From contig NZ_WUEY01000003.1 of NCBI RefSeq assembly GCF_010668395.1, positions 558,001-622,000 on the forward strand: a DNA stretch of 64,000 bases. Direction: 5' to 3'. Below, piece after piece: positions 8,750 through 18,494 of this stretch (the stretch's first letter is position 1; the number at the start of each line of letters is the position of its first letter). The stretch is from Martinezella lusitana. GTDB lineage: Bacteria; Pseudomonadota; Alphaproteobacteria; Rhizobiales; Rhizobiaceae. Under the pieces are notes generated by a model. That model was not told the origin of the DNA and ran no database searches. It saw only the letters and a list, made by a program, of their open reading frames with translations. The position numbers and the translations under genes are program-made.

Positions 8750-9694
8750 ATGTTTTCTGGAAAGACACCGATGCGCGCTCTGCTGTTCGGGGCAGCAGCC
8801 CTGGTTATGGCAAGCTTCGCAGTGCCGAGCAGCGATGTTGCCTTTGCCGCAAGCGAGGTAAAGGTCATCGTCAACAGCCAGGTGATTACCTCCGGCGATA
8901 TCGCCAAGCGTGTCGCCTTCCTCAAATTGCAACGCCAGAAAGGCGATCTCAACAAGCTCGCCAAGGATCAGCTTGTCGACGAGACGCTGAAGCGTGCGGA
9001 GATTTCCCGCCTGCGCATGTCCGTTTCGACGACGGATGTCGATGCCGCCTTTGGCCGTTTCGCCACCAGCAACAAAATGACGCCGACACAGCTCAGCCAG
9101 ATTCTCGAAAAGGCCGGCGTCGGCGTGGACCACTTCAAGTCCTACATCGCCATTTCCATGAGCTGGCCGCGTGTCGTCAATGCGCGCTTCGGCGCAAGAA
9201 GCCGCATGTCGAACGACGACCTCGTGACGCGCATGACGGAGAACAAGACGAAGCCGGTCACGACGGAATATTTCCTGAAGCAGATCATCTTCGTCGTTCC
9301 AAGCTCAAAGCGGAACGCCATCCTCAATGCGCGCAAGGCTGAAGCCGAAGCGTCGCGTGCCAAATTCCCCGGCTGCGATCAGGCGAAGGTTTTCGCGGCG
9401 ACCATGCATGACGTCTCCGTTCAGGACCTCGGCCGAGTGCTCGCACCGGAGGTTCCGGAAATGTGGAAGCCGATGCTGGAGAAGGCCACCGGCAACACGA
9501 CCACGCCTATCGTGACCGACCGCGGCGTCGAGTATGTCGCCATTTGCTCGCAGCGTCAGGTGAATGACGACGTCGCTGCTGCGGCCGTGTTCCGTGCCGA
9601 AGATATCGGCAAGACCAATGCCGATGGCGTCAGCGCCAATGACAAGAAATACATGGACGAACTGCGCTCCAAGGCGCAGATCGTCTACCGCTGA
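8750..9694 (+). CDS. surA: Periplasmic SurA-type chaperone / peptidyl-prolyl isomerase
   Basis: A protein of 314 residues with a signal peptide (MRALLFGAAALVMASFAVPS) followed by VKVIVNSQVITSGDIAKRVA, typical of the SurA N-terminal domain. The later region TTEYFLKQIIFVVP is parvulin-like, but only one such domain fits, so it is shorter than the E. coli protein (428 residues). SurA escorts outer membrane proteins, including LptD, to the assembly machinery, which explains its place after lptD. I chose the ATG at 8750, with GGAAGGGG upstream, over the adjoining TTG. Probably co-transcribed with pdxA, which starts 6 bases later. Confidence 0.85.
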   Translation: MFSGKTPMRALLFGAAALVMASFAVPSSDVAFAASEVKVIVNSQVITSGDIAKRVAFLKLQRQKGDLNKLAKDQLVDETLKRAEISRLRMSVSTTDVDAAFGRFATSNKMTPTQLSQILEKAGVGVDHFKSYIAISMSWPRVVNARFGARSRMSNDDLVTRMTENKTKPVTTEYFLKQIIFVVPSSKRNAILNARKAEAEASRAKFPGCDQAKVFAATMHDVSVQDLGRVLAPEVPEMWKPMLEKATGNTTTPIVTDRGVEYVAICSQRQVNDDVAAAAVFRAEDIGKTNADGVSANDKKYMDELRSKAQIVYR

Positions 9695-9700
9695 CCGCCG

Positions 9701-10726
9701 ATGCCATCGCACTCTGCCCTCCCCCTTGCCCTTACGCAGGGGGACCCAGCCGGCATAGGCCCCGACATCACGCTTGCCGCCTGGCTTCGTCGCGGTGAGC
9801 TTGATTTACCCCCTTTCCTGTTTCTTGGCGACGCCCGCATACTCGCGGCGCGTGCCTTGCAATTGGGCTTGACCGTGCCCTTGCAGGCAGCCGATCCTGC
9901 CGCGGCCTGCGACGTCTTTCAGGATGCGCTGCCTGTTCTGCAGATCGATGCCGGCATAAGCGTCAACGCCGGCGAGCCGCAGGTGGCGACCGCCAAGGGG
10001 ACGATTACCGCCATAGAAATGGCCGTCTCGCTCAGCATGAGTGGTCGCACATCCGCTGTCGTCACCAACCCGATCGCCAAATCGGTACTCTATGACGCCG
10101 GTTTCGGCTTTCCCGGCCATACGGAATTCCTGGCGGATCTCGCAACGCGCGCGACCGGAAAGCCGATCATGCCCGTCATGCTGCTGGCCGGTCCGAAGCT
10201 TCGTGCAATCCCGGTCACCATCCACATTCCACTGAAAGATGTGCCCCAGGCACTCACCTCCGACCTGATCGTCGAGACCTGCCGGATCACCGATCACGAC
10301 CTGCGTAGCCGCTTCGGCATTGCCAAGCCGCGCCTCGCCGTCGCCGGCCTCAATCCGCACGCCGGCGAGAATGGCGCGCTCGGCAAGGAGGACGACGAGA
10401 TCGTCCGTCCCGCGATCGACACATTGCGGGCGGAGGGCATCGACGCCTTCGGTCCCCTGCCCGCCGATACCATGTTCCATGACGAGGCCCGCCGGCGCTA
10501 TGACGTCGCCATCTGCATGTATCACGACCAGGCGCTGATCCCGGCCAAGGCGCTCGGCTTCGACGACTCCGTCAACGTCACGCTCGGCTTACCCTTTGTG
10601 CGTACCTCCCCGGACCACGGCACGGCATTCGGTATCGCCGGCAAGGGCATTGCCAAAGAGGATAGCCTTGTCGCAGCCCTCAGGCTGGCAAACGAAATCA
10701 GCGGCAAGACTGGAAGCAACCGCTGA
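9701..10726 (+). CDS. pdxA: 4-hydroxythreonine-4-phosphate dehydrogenase
   Basis: A protein of 341 residues. It begins with the PdxA block [20 protein letters not shown] and keeps the three metal-ligand histidines: GHTEFLAD near 138, NPHAGENG near 220 and [14 protein letters not shown] near 275. PdxA oxidises 4-phosphohydroxy-L-threonine with NAD in pyridoxal phosphate synthesis, and its product goes to PdxJ. It follows surA closely and its stop overlaps the rsmA start as TGATG. The surA-pdxA-rsmA order is conserved widely in proteobacteria. Confidence 0.96.
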   Translation: MPSHSALPLALTQGDPAGIGPDITLAAWLRRGELDLPPFLFLGDARILAARALQLGLTVPLQAADPAAACDVFQDALPVLQIDAGISVNAGEPQVATAKGTITAIEMAVSLSMSGRTSAVVTNPIAKSVLYDAGFGFPGHTEFLADLATRATGKPIMPVMLLAGPKLRAIPVTIHIPLKDVPQALTSDLIVETCRITDHDLRSRFGIAKPRLAVAGLNPHAGENGALGKEDDEIVRPAIDTLRAEGIDAFGPLPADTMFHDEARRRYDVAICMYHDQALIPAKALGFDDSVNVTLGLPFVRTSPDHGTAFGIAGKGIAKEDSLVAALRLANEISGKTGSNR

Positions 10727-11553
10727 TGGCAGCACTAGACGGCTTGCCGCCCCTTCGCGATGTGATCCAGCGCCATGGTCTCGACGCGCGCAAGGCGCTC
10801 GGCCAGAACTTTCTTCTCGACCTCAATCTGACGCAGAAGGTCGCTAGGACCGCAGGCTCGCTCGAAGGCGTGACAGTCTTCGAAGTCGGTCCCGGACCCG
10901 GTGGACTGACGCGCGCTATCCTGGCGCTCGGCGCGAAAAAGGTCATCGCGGTGGAGCGCGATTCGCGCTGCCTGCCGGCGCTGGCGGAAATCGCCGATCA
11001 CTATCCCGGCCGGCTTGATGTGATCGAAGGCGATGCGTTGAAGACGGATTTTGCGACGCTTGCTGCCAATGATCCGGTCAAGATCATCGCCAACCTGCCC
11101 TACAACGTCGGGACGCAGCTCCTGGTCAACTGGCTCCTGCCGCCGCAGTGGCCGCCCTTCTGGCAATCCCTGACCTTGATGTTCCAGAAGGAAGTCGGCC
11201 AGCGGATCGTCGCGCAGGAGGATGACGATCACTACGGCCGGCTCGGCGTCCTCTGTGGCTGGCGTACGCAGGCGCACATGGCCTTCGACATATCTCCGCA
11301 GGCCTTCACGCCGCCGCCCAAGGTAACGTCGACTGTGGTGCACCTTACGCCGAAGGAAAATCCCATTCCCTGTGCCGTCGACAAATTGGAGAGGGTAACG
11401 CAGGCTGCTTTCGGGCAGCGCCGCAAGATGCTGCGGCAGAGCCTGAAGCCGCTGGGCGGCGAGGGGCTTTTGCTGAAAGCTGACATCGACCCGCAGCGCC
11501 GCGCCGAAACGCTGTCCGTGGAAGAATTTTGCCGGCTGGCGAACTGCCTCTGA
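10726..11553 (+). CDS. rsmA: 16S rRNA (adenine(1518)-N(6)/adenine(1519)-N(6))-dimethyltransferase
   Basis: A protein of 275 residues with [19 protein letters not shown] at the N-terminus, the S-adenosylmethionine site [15 protein letters not shown] and the catalytic NLPY motif in [14 protein letters not shown]. RsmA (KsgA) dimethylates two adjacent adenines near the 3' end of 16S rRNA late in 30S assembly; its loss gives kasugamycin resistance. Translationally coupled to pdxA by a one-base overlap. It converges on gmk. Confidence 0.97.
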   Translation: MAALDGLPPLRDVIQRHGLDARKALGQNFLLDLNLTQKVARTAGSLEGVTVFEVGPGPGGLTRAILALGAKKVIAVERDSRCLPALAEIADHYPGRLDVIEGDALKTDFATLAANDPVKIIANLPYNVGTQLLVNWLLPPQWPPFWQSLTLMFQKEVGQRIVAQEDDDHYGRLGVLCGWRTQAHMAFDISPQAFTPPPKVTSTVVHLTPKENPIPCAVDKLERVTQAAFGQRRKMLRQSLKPLGGEGLLLKADIDPQRRAETLSVEEFCRLANCL

Positions 11554-11572
11554 CCAAGACCGGAGCGCGACC

Positions 11573-11599
11573 GATCGGGATCAGAACATCTGATCGGGA

Positions 11600-11604
<5 letters not shown>
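11573..11604. repeat. 13-bp direct repeat, period 19, at the rsmA/gmk junction
   Basis: GATCGGGATCAGA occurs at 11573-11585 and again at 11592-11604. The second copy covers the gmk stop codon. On the minus strand each copy contains a CTGATC..GATC palindromic core. It looks like a small tandem duplication at the 3' end of gmk; no clear terminator lies here. Confidence 0.6.
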
Positions 11605-12262
<658 letters not shown>

Positions 12263-12265
12263 GGC

Positions 12266-13153
12266 CTACTCCAAATTCTGGACCTGTTCGCGGAACTGGT
12301 CGATGACTACCTTCAGCTCGATGCCGGCGGCGGTTACGGCCGCTGCATTCGACTTCGAACAGATAGTATTCGATTCCCGGTTAAATTCCTGTGCAAGAAA
12401 ATCGAGCTTGCGGCCGACAGGACCGCCCTTGGAAATAAGATCGCGCGCCGCTGCCACATGCGCCTTCAGACGGTCGATTTCCTCACGCAGATCGGCCTTG
12501 GTGGCAAGAAGAGCGGCTTCGGCATGCAGCCTGTCGCGATCGAGGCCCGACGAGCCCTCCAGAAGCATGGCAACCTGTGTCGCCAGCCTCGCGGCGATTT
12601 CCTGCTGGGAGCGCGAAGGGTCGCGTTCGACGGCGGTCGTCAGCGTCTCGATCGTCGCGACCTGCCCTAGCAGAACTCTGCCGAGCGCCTCGCCTTCCTG
12701 ACGACGCATGTCGCGGAGATCGCCAAGCGCCGCCTCGAGACCCGCCACGATATCGGCATCGCGCGCCGCGAGGGCCTCTTCGTCCTCCTCGACCTCCTTG
12801 AACTCCACCAGCCCGCGCACGGCCATCAGGCTTTCCAGCCTCAACGGCGCGGGATCGACGATGCCGGCCAGCTGGTCGCGCAGCGCCAAAACGGCAGCCA
12901 GCGCATCCTGGTTCACGACGACTTCGACGCGGCTTTCCTCGACGGAAAGCGACAGGCTGACCTGCAGGTTGCCGCGGGCGAGCTGGTCCGAAATCGCCTT
13001 GCGGGTATCCGCCTCCAGGCGCTCCAGGCCCTGCGGCAGGCGCAGGCGGATATCCAGCCCCTTGCCGTTCACCGAACGCAGTTCCCACGCCCAGCGGCCA
13101 CGACCACTCGTTCCCTCACGCCGGGCAAAGCCGGTCATGGACTGCAATGCCAT
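12266..13153 (-). CDS. yicC: YicC/YloC family endoribonuclease
   Basis: A protein of 295 residues with the YicC N-terminal block MALQSMTGFARREG, WELRSVNGKGLDIRLRLP, and the C-terminal domain ending in AAAVTAAGIELKVVIDQFRE, QVQNLE. E. coli YicC has been reported to act as an endoribonuclease on small RNAs. The protein is rich in predicted helix in its middle (about 140-230). It sits between mltG and gmk on the same strand, 3 bases before gmk. Confidence 0.92.
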   Translation of the reverse strand: MALQSMTGFARREGTSGRGRWAWELRSVNGKGLDIRLRLPQGLERLEADTRKAISDQLARGNLQVSLSLSVEESRVEVVVNQDALAAVLALRDQLAGIVDPAPLRLESLMAVRGLVEFKEVEEDEEALAARDADIVAGLEAALGDLRDMRRQEGEALGRVLLGQVATIETLTTAVERDPSRSQQEIAARLATQVAMLLEGSSGLDRDRLHAEAALLATKADLREEIDRLKAHVAAARDLISKGGPVGRKLDFLAQEFNRESNTICSKSNAAAVTAAGIELKVVIDQFREQVQNLE

Positions 13154-13263
13154 GCAAGCCTCCGATAAATCCTATCCCCAATCCGCCGAAAATCTCCGGA
13201 TTATGGATCAATGTAAAGTGAATCCGCGTCGCGCTTCTTGTCCAAGCTACGACGCGGCAAAGA

Positions 13264-14478
13264 TCAGTTGGTCTTCTTCTTCTGCTGGGCGCCCGAGCCC
13301 GGAGCTGTGGCAGCGTCGTCCGGCTGGCCATCGACGGCTATCGCGCTGGGATCTTCGCCCTTTTCGGCGACCAGCTTGCGCCAGCGCCTGACATTGGCGT
13401 TGTGCTCGTCCAGCGTCGCAGCAAAGACATGGCCGCCGGTACCGTCAGCAACGAAATAGAGATCCTGCGTCTTCCAGGGATTGGCGACGGATTCCAGGGC
13501 ATCCTTGCCCGGATTTGCAATCGGCGTCGGCGGCAAGCCCTTGATGATGTAGGTGTTGTAAGGCGTTTCCTTCTTCAGGTCTGACTGATAGATGGGGCGA
13601 TCGGACGGCTTTCCTTCTCCGCCGAAAAGCCCGTAGATGACAGTCGGATCCGACTGCAGGCGCATGCCCTTGCCGAGACGGTTCAGGAAGACGGAGGCGA
13701 CATGGGCACGCTCGTCGGCCAAGCCGGTTTCCTTTTCCACGATGGAGGCCAACGTCACAAAATCCTGCTTGTTCGCCAGCTGCACGCTCGAGTCGCGCTT
13801 TTCCCAGACCTGATCGACCAGCTTCGTCTGCGCTGCCGCCATCTGCTCGATGATTTCCGTGCGCTTGGTGCCGCGCGTGAACTTATAGGTGTCCGGTCTC
13901 AGGCTACCTTCGGCCGACAAAGCGGACGGCAGATCGCCCTCCAGCACGGGATCGGCCTGCAGCTTGTTGAACATCTGCCGCACGGTCAGTCCTTCCGGCA
14001 GGGTGACCGAATAGAGGATCGACTTGCCGGATTTCAGCAGCTCCATGATATCTTTCATGGAAGCGCCGGCCTTGATCTCATATTCGCCGGCGCGAAGGGT
14101 ATCGCCGTCATGCAGATAGGTGGCGGTGAGCCAGCGGAAGATACGCTGATCGGTGATGATGTTGTTGGACTCGAGGCGATTGGCGATCTCGCCGAGGCCG
14201 GCGCCATTGCGGACGATGAAGTTCGTATTCGTCGTCAGCGGACCGGGGCCCTGATAGATCGAGAATGCATAATAGACACCGCCGATCGCGGCAACGGCGA
14301 CAAAAACTGCCAGCGTCATCAGGAAGTTCAGGAAGATGACCATCTGGCTGCGGGCTTTGCGGGAGCGCTTCGGCGGATCCGGAACACGCTCCGGACGCAG
14401 GGCTTCACTGGCCGATTTCGGGATGATCGGCCCTTTCTGCCCGTTCGGAGTTCCGTTGCTCTGGTTCGTATCGCTCAC
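13264..14478 (-). CDS. mltG: Endolytic peptidoglycan transglycosylase MltG
   Basis: A protein of 404 residues: a cytoplasmic Pro/Lys-rich tail, one membrane segment (MVIFLNFLMTLAVFVAVAAI, about 47-66), a LysM-like region and the YceG catalytic domain with the active-site glutamate in LASIVEKETG, followed by LQSDPTVIYGLFG. MltG cuts nascent glycan strands at the inner membrane and is thought to set their length. I chose the GTG at 14478 because the minus strand carries AAGGGA about 6 bases upstream; an in-frame ATG at 14532 has no SD. The C-terminus is Lys/Gln-rich. Confidence 0.93.
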   Translation of the reverse strand: MSDTNQSNGTPNGQKGPIIPKSASEALRPERVPDPPKRSRKARSQMVIFLNFLMTLAVFVAVAAIGGVYYAFSIYQGPGPLTTNTNFIVRNGAGLGEIANRLESNNIITDQRIFRWLTATYLHDGDTLRAGEYEIKAGASMKDIMELLKSGKSILYSVTLPEGLTVRQMFNKLQADPVLEGDLPSALSAEGSLRPDTYKFTRGTKRTEIIEQMAAAQTKLVDQVWEKRDSSVQLANKQDFVTLASIVEKETGLADERAHVASVFLNRLGKGMRLQSDPTVIYGLFGGEGKPSDRPIYQSDLKKETPYNTYIIKGLPPTPIANPGKDALESVANPWKTQDLYFVADGTGGHVFAATLDEHNANVRRWRKLVAEKGEDPSAIAVDGQPDDAATAPGSGAQQKKKTN

Positions 14479-14691
14479 CGGCAATCCCTTCCCTTTTGTG
14501 ATTGCCTGCTCTTTGGCCAAGCAATGCGGCAAAAAACAGGTTCAGAAGATAAGGCGGAACTCAGGCTCCGACTTCGACCGATCAGGCATTGCCGCGCCGC
14601 ATTCCCCGAGAGGGATGGAGGCGCAGCAGCAATCAAGGACGCAGGCAGGATTGCCGAAAAGCACTCCCGCCCCAAAAGTTACGGGCTGTTA

Positions 14692-15954
14692 TTAAGCCTC
14701 ATAGCGGCGCAGGACAAGCGACGCATTGGTGCCACCGAAACCGAAGGAGTTCGACAGCGCGACATTGATTTCGCGCTTGCGGGCCTTGTGAGGAACGAGA
14801 TCGATGGCGGTCTCGCGTTCCGGATTGTCGAGATTGAGCGTCGGCGGGGCAATATTGTCGCGAATGGCGAGCGTGGCGAAGATCGCCTCGATCGCACCGG
14901 CCGCGCCCAGAAGATGGCCGGTTGCCGACTTGGTGGACGACATGGAAATCTTCGACGCAGCATCACCGACCAGCCGCTCGACGGCGCCGAGCTCGATGGT
15001 ATCGGCCATGGTCGACGTGCCATGGGCGTTGATGTAGTCGATGTCGGCCGGGGTCAGGCCGGCGCGCTTCAGTGCGGAGGTCATGCAGCGGAATGCGCCC
15101 TCGCCATCCTCGGACGGCGCGGTGATGTGATAGGCGTCGCCGGAAAGGCCGTATCCCACAACTTCCGCATAGATCTTGGCGCCGCGGGCCTTGGCGTGCT
15201 CCAGCTCTTCGAGAACGACGACACCGGCGCCCTCGCCCATGACGAAGCCGTCACGATCGCGGTCATAGGGGCGGGAAGCCTTTTGCGGATCCTCATTATG
15301 CTGCGTCGACAGCGCCTTGCAGGCGGCAAAGCCGGCAAGCGCTATGCGGCAGACGGGAGCTTCGGCGCCGCCGGCCACCATGACATCGGCATCGCCGAGC
15401 ATGATGAGGCGCGCCGCGTCGCCGATCGCATGCGCGCCGGTGGAGCATGCGGTCACGACGGCATGGTTCGGACCGCGCAGCTTGTGACGGATCGAAACCT
15501 GGCCGGAAACGAGATTGATGAGGCGGCCGGGGATGAAGAAGGGAGAGATGCGGCGCGGACCCTTGTCGCGCAGCGTGTAGCCGGCTTCGACGATGCCTTC
15601 GAGGCCGCCGATGCCAGAGCCGATCATGACGCCCGTGGCGATCTGATCCTCATCCGTTGCCGGGTGCCAGTTGGCGTCGGCCAGCGCCATGTCGGCGGCG
15701 GCCATGCCATAGATGATGAAGGCGTCGACCTTGCGCTGTTCCTTCGGCTCCATCCAGTCGTCGGCTCTGAACGTGCCGTCCGAGCCGTCGCCGACCGGGA
15801 TGCGGCAGGCAATCTTGGCAGCGAGGTCTTCGACTTCGAATTCGGTGACGAGGCGTGCGCCGTTCTGTCCCGCGAGCAGGCGTGTCCAAGACACCTCCGT
15901 GCCACAGCCCAAAGGTGATACCATGCCGGTACCCGTGATAACGACACGTCTCAT
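14692..15954 (-). CDS. fabF: 3-oxoacyl-ACP synthase II
   Basis: A protein of 420 residues with the complete ketosynthase triad: Cys in VTACSTGAHAIGDAARL, His in NAHGTSTMADTIELGA and His in KSATGHLLGAAGAIEA, plus the C-terminal NSFGFGGTNASLVL. FabF condenses malonyl-ACP with acyl-ACP in fatty acid elongation. It follows acpP by about 110 bases on the same strand and belongs to the fabD-fabG-acpP-fabF cluster. Confidence 0.97.
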   Translation of the reverse strand: MRRVVITGTGMVSPLGCGTEVSWTRLLAGQNGARLVTEFEVEDLAAKIACRIPVGDGSDGTFRADDWMEPKEQRKVDAFIIYGMAAADMALADANWHPATDEDQIATGVMIGSGIGGLEGIVEAGYTLRDKGPRRISPFFIPGRLINLVSGQVSIRHKLRGPNHAVVTACSTGAHAIGDAARLIMLGDADVMVAGGAEAPVCRIALAGFAACKALSTQHNEDPQKASRPYDRDRDGFVMGEGAGVVVLEELEHAKARGAKIYAEVVGYGLSGDAYHITAPSEDGEGAFRCMTSALKRAGLTPADIDYINAHGTSTMADTIELGAVERLVGDAASKISMSSTKSATGHLLGAAGAIEAIFATLAIRDNIAPPTLNLDNPERETAIDLVPHKARKREINVALSNSFGFGGTNASLVLRRYEA

Positions 15955-16068
15955 CGCCCGCAGACCCCCGTCTTTTTATGATGATATGCGTATAAACATG
16001 CTTCGCACGGCTTTGCCGGACGAAATAGGGCGGACTCTTCAGCCCGCCCTGTCAAAAAGCACAAAAGA

Positions 16069-16305
16069 TTAGGCCTGGGCCTTCTCAATGAACTTTACCG
16101 CATCGCCGACCGTCAGGATCGAGTCAGCAGCGTCGTCCGGGATTTCCACGCCGAATTCTTCTTCGAAGGCCATGACCAGTTCGACGGTGTCGAGCGAGTC
16201 CGCACCCAGATCGTCGATGAAGCTTGCGCTTTCAACAACCTTGTCGGCGTCAACGCCAAGATGATCAACAACAATTTTCTTTACGCGTTCTGCGATATCG
16301 CTCAT
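16069..16305 (-). CDS. acpP: Acyl carrier protein
   Basis: A protein of 78 residues, typical ACP size, acidic, with the phosphopantetheine attachment serine in [20 protein letters not shown] (the DSL motif) and an ending that fits primary-metabolism ACP ([13 protein letters not shown]). It carries acyl intermediates for fatty acid synthesis and, in this group, for lipid A. An upstream GAGGAAAC in transcript sense provides the SD. The 287 bases before it contain a palindrome and a strong hairpin, so it may have its own promoter within the cluster. Confidence 0.98.
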   Translation of the reverse strand: MSDIAERVKKIVVDHLGVDADKVVESASFIDDLGADSLDTVELVMAFEEEFGVEIPDDAADSILTVGDAVKFIEKAQA

Positions 16306-16471
16306 GTCGGTTTCCTCGACCTTATGTCCTGATCAGAATGCCTTGTGACATCCCTACCCTAATTCAAACCTGCAGCATCTGTCCTGACGCCGCTGGCAAA
16401 CTCGTTCAACCCGGCATTAAGATCCGGTCCAGCGCCTTGAATGCGGCCCAGTCCGTCTGCATTTTCCGGAC

Positions 16472-16485
16472 GACTGTTCACAGTC
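16472..16485. promoter_or_regulatory. 14-bp palindrome upstream of acpP
   Basis: GACTGT-TC-ACAGTC is a perfect 6-2-6 inverted repeat about 167 bases before acpP. A second, looser pair GTCCG/CGGAC (16451-16455, 16467-16471) abuts it. Symmetry of this size suits a dimeric regulator, but nothing identifies one, and chance is possible. Confidence 0.35.
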
Positions 16486-16556
16486 ATGGCCCGCTTAACA
16501 CGGTTTAAGTCCGTCGCAAAGCCAGAAAATAGCCGGCTCCGGGTTGCTCAACATGC

Positions 16557-16582
16557 TATTGGAGGGAAAGTTCCTTCCAATA
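16557..16582. other. Long hairpin between fabG and acpP
   Basis: TATTGGAGGGAA (16557-16568) pairs with TTCCTTCCAATA (16571-16582) over 12 positions with a single G-T wobble; the tip opens to a small loop. There is no T run on either strand, so it is not a standard intrinsic terminator. It could be a processing site or stabilise the very abundant acpP message. Confidence 0.55.
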
Positions 16583-16592
16583 AGCAATTCCT

Positions 16593-17330
16593 TCAGATCA
16601 TCGCCATGCCGCCGTTGACATGGATCGTCTGGCCCGTGACGTAGCTGGCTTCGGAGGAAGCGAGATAGGCGACGGCGGAAGCAACTTCCGCGCCCGTGCC
16701 CATGCGCTTCATGGGGATGGCGCCCATGATGGCTTCCTTCTGCTTGTCGTTCAGCTTGCCCGTCATCGCGCTTTCGATGAAGCCGGGGGCAACGCAGTTG
16801 ACCGTGACGTTGCGGGTCGCGATTTCCTGGGCCAGCGACTTGGTGAAGCCGATCATGCCGGCCTTGGAGGCGCAGTAGTTCGCCTGTCCCGGATTGCCGG
16901 TGACGCCGACGACGGAGGTGATGTTGATGATGCGGCCATAGCGGCGGCGCATCATCGGATGGGTCAGCTCGCGCGTCAAGCGGAAGACCGCCGTGAGGTT
17001 GACTTCGAGCACCGCGTCCCAGTCTTCGTCGCTCATGCGAACGAACAGGCCGTCCTTGGTGATGCCGGCGTTGTTGACGAGAATATCGACGCCGCCGAGT
17101 TCCTCTTCCGCCTTGGCGCCGAGCGCCTTCACCTCGTCGCGATCCGACAGGTTTGCCGGGAAGATCTTGACGCGATCGCCGAGTTCGGATGCCAGCGTCT
17201 CCAGCTTTTCGACGCGCGTGCCGTGCAGGCCGACGATGGCGCCCTGCTTGTGCAGGAGCCGGGCAATCTCTTCGCCGATGCCACCGGATGCGCCGGTTAC
17301 CAGGGCCTTGCGGCCGGTCAAATCAAGCAT
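16593..17330 (-). CDS. fabG: 3-oxoacyl-ACP reductase
   Basis: A protein of 245 residues of the classical short-chain dehydrogenase fold: cofactor motif VTGASGGIGEEIARLL, NNAG in DILVNNAGITKDG, and the catalytic YCASKAGMIG. FabG reduces 3-oxoacyl-ACP with NADPH in the elongation cycle. I chose the ATG at 17330 (MLDLTGRKALVTG), which has GAGGGG upstream; the frame stays open further but without an SD. It is 25 bases downstream of fabD and upstream of acpP, which supports FabG over other SDRs. Confidence 0.96.
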   Translation of the reverse strand: MLDLTGRKALVTGASGGIGEEIARLLHKQGAIVGLHGTRVEKLETLASELGDRVKIFPANLSDRDEVKALGAKAEEELGGVDILVNNAGITKDGLFVRMSDEDWDAVLEVNLTAVFRLTRELTHPMMRRRYGRIINITSVVGVTGNPGQANYCASKAGMIGFTKSLAQEIATRNVTVNCVAPGFIESAMTGKLNDKQKEAIMGAIPMKRMGTGAEVASAVAYLASSEASYVTGQTIHVNGGMAMI

Positions 17331-17355
17331 GTGTATCCCCTCGTTCCTAAATCTG

Positions 17356-18300
17356 TCAGCCGAGCAATGCAGCGAGCGCCGTGTCGATGTCTGCGGCATT
17401 GTTGACGGAAATGCCGTTGACCGACTTGTCGATGCGACGAGCCAAGCCCGTCAGCACCTTGCCGGCGCCAATTTCATACAATGTTGTCACATTGTTGGCG
17501 GCAAACCATTCCACCGTCTCGCGCCAGCGCACCTGACCGGTCACCTGCTCGACCAGTAGCCTGGCGATCTCGTCGGCATCCGTCACCGGAGCCGCCTTGA
17601 CGTTGGCGATGACCGGCACGACGGGATTGTTCTTGACGACGCCGGCGAGCGCTTCGCGCATGGCTTCCGCAGCCGGCGCCATCAGCGCCGAATGGAAGGG
17701 CGCGGAGACCGGCAAAAGGATGGCGCGCTTGGCGCCCTTGGCGGTCGCAAGCTCGGCAGCCTTCTCGACCGGAGCTTTCTCGCCCGAAATCACGATCTGG
17801 CCGCCGCCATTGTCGTTGGCGATCTGGCAGGCGCCGAGCGTGGAGGCTTCGGCACAGACCGCGGCGACGTCGGCATGTTCAAGGCCGATGATCGCGGCCA
17901 TGGCACCGACGCCGACAGGCACGGCCGCCTGCATGGCGTTGCCGCGGATGCGCAGCAGGCGCGCCGTATCGGCAAGCGAGAAGGTGCCGGCGGCGCAGAG
18001 TGCCGAATATTCGCCGAGCGAGTGGCCGGCGACGTAGGCGACCTTGCTCTTCAGATCGAAGCCGCGCGCCTGCAGCACGCGGATGACGGCAAGCGATACG
18101 GCCATCAGCGCCGGCTGCGCATTCGCCGTCAGCGTCAGCTTGTCTTCCGGGCCGTTGAAGATGACGTCGGAGAGCTTTTCACCGAGCGCTTCATCGACTT
18201 CCTCGAAGACGGCACGCGCCTCGGCGAAATTGTCGGCAAGGTCCTTGCCCATGCCGACGGCTTGGCTGCCCTGGCCGGGAAATGTGAAAGCAACTGTCAT
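17356..18300 (-). CDS. fabD: Malonyl CoA-ACP transacylase
   Basis: A protein of 314 residues with the N-terminal TFPGQGSQAVGMGKDLA and the nucleophilic serine in VAGHSLGEYSALCAAG, followed by the His region SAPFHSALM. FabD loads malonate from CoA onto ACP. It is the first gene of the minus-strand fatty acid cluster and is divergent from the aldo/keto reductase gene across 194 bases, where the cluster promoter should lie. Confidence 0.97.
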   Translation of the reverse strand: MTVAFTFPGQGSQAVGMGKDLADNFAEARAVFEEVDEALGEKLSDVIFNGPEDKLTLTANAQPALMAVSLAVIRVLQARGFDLKSKVAYVAGHSLGEYSALCAAGTFSLADTARLLRIRGNAMQAAVPVGVGAMAAIIGLEHADVAAVCAEASTLGACQIANDNGGGQIVISGEKAPVEKAAELATAKGAKRAILLPVSAPFHSALMAPAAEAMREALAGVVKNNPVVPVIANVKAAPVTDADEIARLLVEQVTGQVRWRETVEWFAANNVTTLYEIGAGKVLTGLARRIDKSVNGISVNNAADIDTALAALLG

Positions 18301-18494
18301 TATAAAGCGTCCTTTTGGGGGTCGTTTTGCTTCCCAATGACATTGTTTGCGCCGGAGTCAATAGCACAGGGCCTGTCGCCACCGGCTTTTGCGCCTGCGA
18401 AGCGCAATGATTTTTTTCTTGCGCTTGCTCAGTTCAAGCTTAAATTCTCGCGACCTTCTTCATTTTAACCTTCTCCCATCCCCAAGGTTTCCCC

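Noticed and set aside
16495..16508. TTAA pair upstream of acpP as a CtrA site
   Set aside because: The spacing is 6, not 7, and no TTAACC context is present; single TTAA pairs are expected by chance in AT-rich gaps. It lacks the extended similarity seen at the EF-hand genes.
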